Below, piece by piece: positions 60,597 through 64,000 of a stretch of 64,000 nt of DNA; the first letter of the stretch is position 1; each line of letters starts with the position of its first letter. Origin of the DNA: Elusimicrobiota bacterium. GTDB taxonomy: Bacteria; Elusimicrobiota; Elusimicrobia; UBA1565. The position numbers were made by a program, and so were the translations under genes. The notes under the pieces are model-generated. The model was not told the origin of the DNA. It made no database searches and worked only from the letters and a program-made list of their open reading frames with translations. The stretch is taken from positions 332,152-396,151 of the forward strand of contig JACPXC010000007.1 of NCBI GenBank assembly GCA_016196755.1, given 5' to 3'.

Positions 60597-60823
60597 GAAA
60601 GCGGTGACACAGTATAACATCATTCTTTCGCCTGGCTCGACTGGGCGTCACGGGTGTCCGACGTTGTGTCCATTTTTCGAACGTGAACAAACCGGCGCTA
60701 AATCCATCCTACCGCGCCCGGGCGCATCAAACCCATTAACCCGACTGCCATAGGTCAAAAAGCTGGGGCGCTTGCCCCCTAGGACCCACGAACGCGCATG
60801 GCGTAATTGAATAAGTTCTCTTC

Positions 60824-61981
60824 ATGGTACGATCTCTCGCCCTTCTATTGATTCTCGGCGCCGCGGCCCCTGCCGGCGCCAACGTCGCCGCCGTGCGCTT
60901 TCAAGGCGGCTCAACTATCAAGCTCGCCGCCGTCCCGCATTTGCCGGCGGCCTCGATTCCCGGGTTCTTGGCCGTGGCGCGACCGCTAGTCGAGTTGGGC
61001 CCGATCGCGGTCATACCGACGCCGACCGGCGTCGCCATCGTGAGCGAAGTAGCCCCGCACGCCGGCTGGGTGAGAACCGACGGTTCGGGCGAGGCGACGA
61101 CCGCGTTTCTGAAGGATCAAGGCACGGCATTCGAGAGCCGCAGACAAGCCGCCGCCAAGTCCGGCGACTACACGGAGCTGTACTCGTTTTTGGCTTCGGC
61201 ATTCGACGAAACCACGCAGCCGAACAACACGTCGTTCGTCGCTTCCCCATCCGCAGCGACGACACTCGATGCCGCTATCATCGCGGCTGACCGCAACGTC
61301 TGGAGATCGACTCGCGGCAACAAGAAGCTGACGCTCTTCGTTCAACTCGACGGCAAAACGATCGATTCGGCCGTGGCTGCATCTCTGAGGCGCGGAGCCA
61401 AGCTCGAACGCCTCTTCCGTCAGGGGTCGCGCGCCCACAAGGCAGCCGTCGAAACCCTGATCCCCGTTCTCGGCGCTGCCGACAATGCTGGCGTCAAACG
61501 CGACTACCATTACTCGTTCAACGGATCGGGCTCTAACATTTTCGTCGAATTGACGGGCACGAAGACCGCGATCACCCGGAGCCTTGCGAACACCAAGGTC
61601 CTGAAGTCCTGGCTCGCCCGCCCGGGTGGGGCCCTCGACGGCAACAGGCTCTACATGGCGAGCCCGATCGCGCATGGCAAGTACGTCAGCGGCGAGAGCA
61701 CGGTCTACATCCGCCGCGGCAAAAGCCCTTGGCTCAAGGTCGGCCCCGCTGAGATCAAACCAACCTATGCGGACGCCCCGGCGACTCTGCCGATCGAGAT
61801 CGAGTCACTCGAAGAGCTTCCCTACTCCCGCGTCGGACGCGATGCGCTAAACGGGCTCAGCCCGGGCCTCAAATGGGAAGACATGCTCGAGGACATGAAG
61901 TCCTACTACAAGCCGAAGCCGAACGATCCCGGCTTCTTACCCACCGACATCGTCACAGTCGTACGGCTACGCCGACGCTAG
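60824..61981 (+). CDS. exported protein of unknown function
   Basis: The protein has 385 residues with signal peptide (SLALLLILGAAAPAGA). The mature part is polar, with a TTQPNNTSFVASPSAATTLDAAI segment and a central DRNVWRSTRGNKKLTLFVQLDGKTI, and ends in a basic RLRRR. No known domain is recognised. Its codon use is slightly less GC-rich than its neighbours. The ATG at 60824 has TAAGTT 6 nt upstream in an otherwise gene-free stretch of about 225 bp (60597-60823) that also holds the tRNA-Val promoter and a short GGGGC/GCCCC hairpin near 60765. Confidence 0.65.
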   Translation: MVRSLALLLILGAAAPAGANVAAVRFQGGSTIKLAAVPHLPAASIPGFLAVARPLVELGPIAVIPTPTGVAIVSEVAPHAGWVRTDGSGEATTAFLKDQGTAFESRRQAAAKSGDYTELYSFLASAFDETTQPNNTSFVASPSAATTLDAAIIAADRNVWRSTRGNKKLTLFVQLDGKTIDSAVAASLRRGAKLERLFRQGSRAHKAAVETLIPVLGAADNAGVKRDYHYSFNGSGSNIFVELTGTKTAITRSLANTKVLKSWLARPGGALDGNRLYMASPIAHGKYVSGESTVYIRRGKSPWLKVGPAEIKPTYADAPATLPIEIESLEELPYSRVGRDALNGLSPGLKWEDMLEDMKSYYKPKPNDPGFLPTDIVTVVRLRRR

Positions 61982-62041
61982 GACAGTTTAGCGAGATAAA
62001 AGCGTTTCCTCGTCGCCATACCGCCGCGCCGACTCCGGGGT

Positions 62042-62047
62042 TATCGT
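62042..62047 (+). promoter_or_regulatory. -10 box TATCGT, leaderless start of the 62054 gene
   Basis: TATCGT is followed by atagtc (6 nt) and the ATG at 62054. No Shine-Dalgarno is present. Confidence 0.4.
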
Positions 62048-62053
62048 ATAGTC

Positions 62054-62479
62054 ATGAACCTCCCCAAGACCACGACTCGAGTCGAGGAGCACACCTCTCC
62101 GCGCGTCAACGCCCGCATCCGCGACGCGATGGAGCGCCGTATCAGCCGCTACGCCAAGGCCCCCCAGGCGGAGCGCAAGCGCCGGCTCGAGGAGCTCGAC
62201 CGCGAATGGGACATCGAGCGAGCCATCGAGGCCAATGCCGCCGGCGCCGTCCTACTGGGGCTGCTGCTGGGACGTTTCGTCAACAGCCGCTTCTACGCCT
62301 TCCCCGGCATGGTCGCGAGCTTCCTGATGCTGCACGCCCTGCAGGGCTGGTGCCCGCCGGTGCCCGCGCTCCGGCGCCTGGGGTTCCGGACCGAGCACGA
62401 GATCGATGAGGAACGGCGCGCGCTCGAGGAGATCAAGCGCAGGCGCTCCCACGAGCCCACGCAGCTCTCGCCGTTCTAG
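62054..62479 (+). CDS. DUF2892-like small membrane protein
   Basis: The protein has 141 residues: a charged helical N-terminal half (RRLEELDREWDIERAIEANAAG) followed by two membrane segments (AVLLGLLLGRFV; FPGMVASFLMLHALQGWCPPVP) and a cytoplasmic tail LRRLGFRTEHEIDEERRAL. The pair LQGWCPPVPxLRRLGFRTxxEIDEER is characteristic of the DUF2892 family, often found near thiol or sulfur-transfer proteins. Its TAG stop is interlocked with the convergent gene (CTAG 62476-62479). Confidence 0.75.
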   Translation: MNLPKTTTRVEEHTSPRVNARIRDAMERRISRYAKAPQAERKRRLEELDREWDIERAIEANAAGAVLLGLLLGRFVNSRFYAFPGMVASFLMLHALQGWCPPVPALRRLGFRTEHEIDEERRALEEIKRRRSHEPTQLSPF

Positions 62480-63000
62480 GGCTTCGGTCCGGGCAAGCCG
62501 CCCAGCAGGGACATGAAAAACAAGGCGGAACCGGCGGTGACGTAGAAAAAGAACAGTAGCACCGCGAAAACAACCGTGCCGCACGCCGGCCAGCCCCAGA
62601 CCTTGTAGGGAAGCTCCGGCCAGAGGCTCTCCCCATGGACCATCACCAGGTATCGATCCCATTCGCCGAAGAGGCCCGGGTAGACCCATAGCGTCAGGGC
62701 CCCGAGGGTGCCCAGCGAGCCCAGGCCGAGGACGGAGCACGCGACCGCCAATACGACGTCGACCGAGGCGAGTAGGATGGGTTTAAGGTAGATGCCGTTG
62801 ATCAGATACCACAGCGGCCCGAACACCAGGGCGACCGGGTTGAAGGAGACCCTAGAACCCCAGCCGTCACCCGAAAGAAAGGCCTGCCAGCGCCCGCGCC
62901 GGTCGGGAGGAAGCGGCGCCGCACTCTCTAACTCGATGACGGCTTCCGGGCCCTCGTAGACGTAGAGGAGCTTCTTCTTGAGCGCGCCCAGGCCGGCCAT
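62476..63000 (-). CDS. DUF2628-like membrane protein
   Basis: The protein has 174 residues: a soluble N-terminus of about 50 residues, then the SFNPVALVFGPLWYLINGIYLKP motif typical of DUF2628-type proteins (FNxxAFxFGxxWYxYxGxY), followed by three membrane segments. The function of this family is unknown. A TAGACT box sits 8 nt before the ATG. It is 11 nt downstream of the cNMP-binding gene but has its own promoter-like element. Confidence 0.7.
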   Translation of the reverse strand: MAGLGALKKKLLYVYEGPEAVIELESAAPLPPDRRGRWQAFLSGDGWGSRVSFNPVALVFGPLWYLINGIYLKPILLASVDVVLAVACSVLGLGSLGTLGALTLWVYPGLFGEWDRYLVMVHGESLWPELPYKVWGWPACGTVVFAVLLFFFYVTAGSALFFMSLLGGLPGPKP

Positions 63001-63011
63001 GCCCGGATAGT

Positions 63012-63443
63012 CTACTTCTTAGGTGGGCGCCGCTTGGCGATCTTGTCGAGCAGGCCCTTCTTGAGGAGAGGCTGCATATCCAGGAGCTTCTGAAAGCTCC
63101 CCGACGGGATGGTCAGGATCTCGGTGCCGTCCTCGGCGGCCTTGATCGCCGCCGTGGCGGCGGTCTCCTCGAGGATCGACATCTCCCCGAAGAAATCCCC
63201 CGTCCCCAGCGGGATCGGCGCGGCCGCCTCCGTCGTCCCGGGCTTGGGCTTGAGGAGCACGTTCACCTTGCCCTTCCTGACGATGTAGAAGCCGTCGGTG
63301 ATCTGGCCCTTGAAGATGACGGTCTCGTCCTTCTTGTAGGTGTGCCGCTCGATGTCGGGCGTTATGCGGCGCAGCTGCTCCGGGTCGAAGAACGACAGGA
63401 CGTCGACGCTGGTCTTGAGGAAAATGGTGTCTTCGTTGGGCAT
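63012..63443 (-). CDS. stand-alone cNMP-binding domain protein
   Basis: The protein has 143 residues and is a single CAP-like cyclic-nucleotide-binding domain: ETVIFKGQITDGFYIVRKGKVNVLL and the cassette GTGDFFGEMSILEETAATAAIKA. There is no DNA-binding or enzyme domain, so it would act through a partner. The Arg expected to hold the phosphate is replaced (ATAAIKA), so ligand binding is uncertain. It is a second such sensor besides 3825-4736. The ATG at 63443 has TATACT (63458-63453) 9 nt upstream. Confidence 0.85.
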   Translation of the reverse strand: MPNEDTIFLKTSVDVLSFFDPEQLRRITPDIERHTYKKDETVIFKGQITDGFYIVRKGKVNVLLKPKPGTTEAAAPIPLGTGDFFGEMSILEETAATAAIKAAEDGTEILTIPSGSFQKLLDMQPLLKKGLLDKIAKRRPPKK

Positions 63444-63497
63444 GATATCCCGAGTATAGTCCATCCGCCGCGCGGATGCCACGCCATCTTCGTCACC

Positions 63498-63526
63498 TTG
63501 ACTTCCCGGCCGCCTTTTCCTATTAT
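63498..63526 (+). promoter_or_regulatory. sigma70-type promoter of the tRNA-Gly/tRNA-Thr/tuf unit
   Basis: TTGACT (63498-63503), a 17-bp spacer and TATTAT (63521-63526) form a near-consensus promoter, about 70 nt before tRNA-Gly. It is the best -35/-10 pair seen in the window and contrasts with the -10-only starts of most protein genes. Confidence 0.75.
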
Positions 63527-63602
63527 TAGGTCACGACACCTGGCAGCCGCCGGGGGTCGTTTTTAATCGCCGCAGGAGCGGGCGCCGTTCTTTGTTATTT
63601 TC

Positions 63603-63676
63603 GCGGGCGTAGTTCAATGGTAGAACGCGAGCCTTCCAAGCTCGACACGTGGGTTCGATTCCCATCGCCCGCTCCA
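63603..63676 (+). tRNA. tRNA-Gly (TCC)
   Basis: Acceptor GCGGGCG/CGCCCGC, anticodon loop CTTCCAA (anticodon TCC, reading GGA) and T-arm GGGTTCGATTCCC. Unlike tRNA-Val, the CCA end is encoded (TCCA). It is first in the tRNA-tuf unit. Confidence 0.96.
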
Positions 63677-63706
63677 GATCTGCAAGATTTTTCGTCGTTT
63701 TTCGTC

Positions 63707-63779
63707 GCTGGGGTAGCTCAGTTGGCAGAGCATCTCCATGGTAAGGAGAAGGTCGTGGGTTCGATTCCCATCCCCAGCT
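63707..63779 (+). tRNA. tRNA-Thr (GGT)
   Basis: Acceptor GCTGGGG/CCCCAGC with discriminator T, anticodon stem TCTCC/GGAGA with loop ATGGTAA (anticodon GGT, reading ACC), and T-arm GGGTTCGATTCCC. CCA is not encoded. A tRNA-Gly/tRNA-Thr/tuf order resembles the tufB operon of proteobacteria. Confidence 0.96.
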
Positions 63780-63824
63780 TGGATTCGAAGGACAAAGGAT
63801 AAATAGTAGTATTCGACTAATCAT

Positions 63825-63840
63825 CCCGCCCTGAGGCGGG
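63825..63840 (+). promoter_or_regulatory. short hairpin in the tuf leader
   Basis: CCCGCC-ctga-GGCGGG forms a 6-bp stem 20 nt before the tuf ATG, in the segment left after tRNA-Thr processing. It could stabilise the 5' end of the released tuf mRNA. A purine-rich GCGAGGGA lies between the hairpin and the start. Confidence 0.5.
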
Positions 63841-63857
63841 CTCTGCGAGGGACATAA

Positions 63858-64000
<143 letters not shown>

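Noticed and set aside
60597..60823. Gene-poor stretch checked for a small RNA or ORF.
   Set aside because: Only the tRNA-Val promoter region and a weak 5-bp GC hairpin near 60765 are visible, which is not enough to call an RNA gene.

Overview
The window is a very GC-rich, gene-dense bacterial chromosome segment. It holds about 60 protein genes, three tRNAs and the RNase P RNA, with no rRNA, CRISPR array, insertion sequence or prophage. The cell is Gram-negative in type: there is a TonB/ExbB/ExbD set, lipoproteins with lipoboxes, many short exported proteins, and a cyclic-glucan-synthase-like giant protein. Gene content and style (two pilT genes, TPR-linked Ser/Thr kinases, HEAT-repeat exported proteins, many orphan secreted proteins) suggest an uncultured phylum. 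Elusimicrobiota is my best guess, but nothing here proves it; rpoB, ribosomal-protein or 16S phylogeny would decide.

Layout. 1-10.5 kb: a truncated DUF1015 gene diverges from a plus-strand run of nadD-yqeK fusion, LytR_C protein, pilT, cNMP-sensor, rsfS, pilT, argS and a PacL-like Ca2+ P-type ATPase. 10.5-14.2 kb: four genes for exported or CheC-like proteins. 14.3-22.1 kb: one operon of a HEAT-repeat cyclophilin and three TPR receptor-type Ser/Thr kinases, the last two tandem paralogues. 22.1-25.5 kb (minus): HEAT lipoprotein, HEAT periplasmic protein, exbB, exbD, tonB. 25.6-31.6 kb: an exported protein, then a minus operon hemB, hemL, 12-TM glycosyltransferase-like protein, small protein. 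31.6-33.7 kb: E-set protein, methyltransferase, two unknowns. 33.8-39.4 kb (minus): zinc-ribbon coiled-coil protein, rnhA, rnpB, hybrid histidine kinase, GNAT, alpha/beta hydrolase, squalene/phytoene synthase. 39.5-46.9 kb: membrane proteins, a heterodimeric ABC exporter, thioredoxin-like ferredoxin, DUF423, HemQ-type chlorite-dismutase-family protein and two small genes, closed by a strong terminator. 46.9-49.6 kb: cspA, an RluA-type protein, and an exported HExxH protein with a lipoprotein. 49.6-57.8 kb: the 2,720-residue glucan synthase. 57.9-63.4 kb: MscS, MarR/GNAT, tRNA-Val and small membrane or sensor proteins. 63.5-64 kb: a textbook sigma70 promoter, tRNA-Gly, tRNA-Thr and the start of tuf.

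The strongest global signal is how information is packed. Many first genes of transcription units have a TANNNT -10 box ending only 5-6 nt before the start codon and no Shine-Dalgarno, which is the signature of leaderless mRNAs. In three cases the stop codon of the preceding gene lies inside that -10 box. Inside operons, genes overlap by ATGA/GTGA/TTGA, and once by CTGA, implying a CTG start. Five of nine convergent pairs share one CTAG as interlocked TAG stops. The RNase P RNA gene is wedged into an operon and carries compensatory changes in its normally near-invariant P4 helix.
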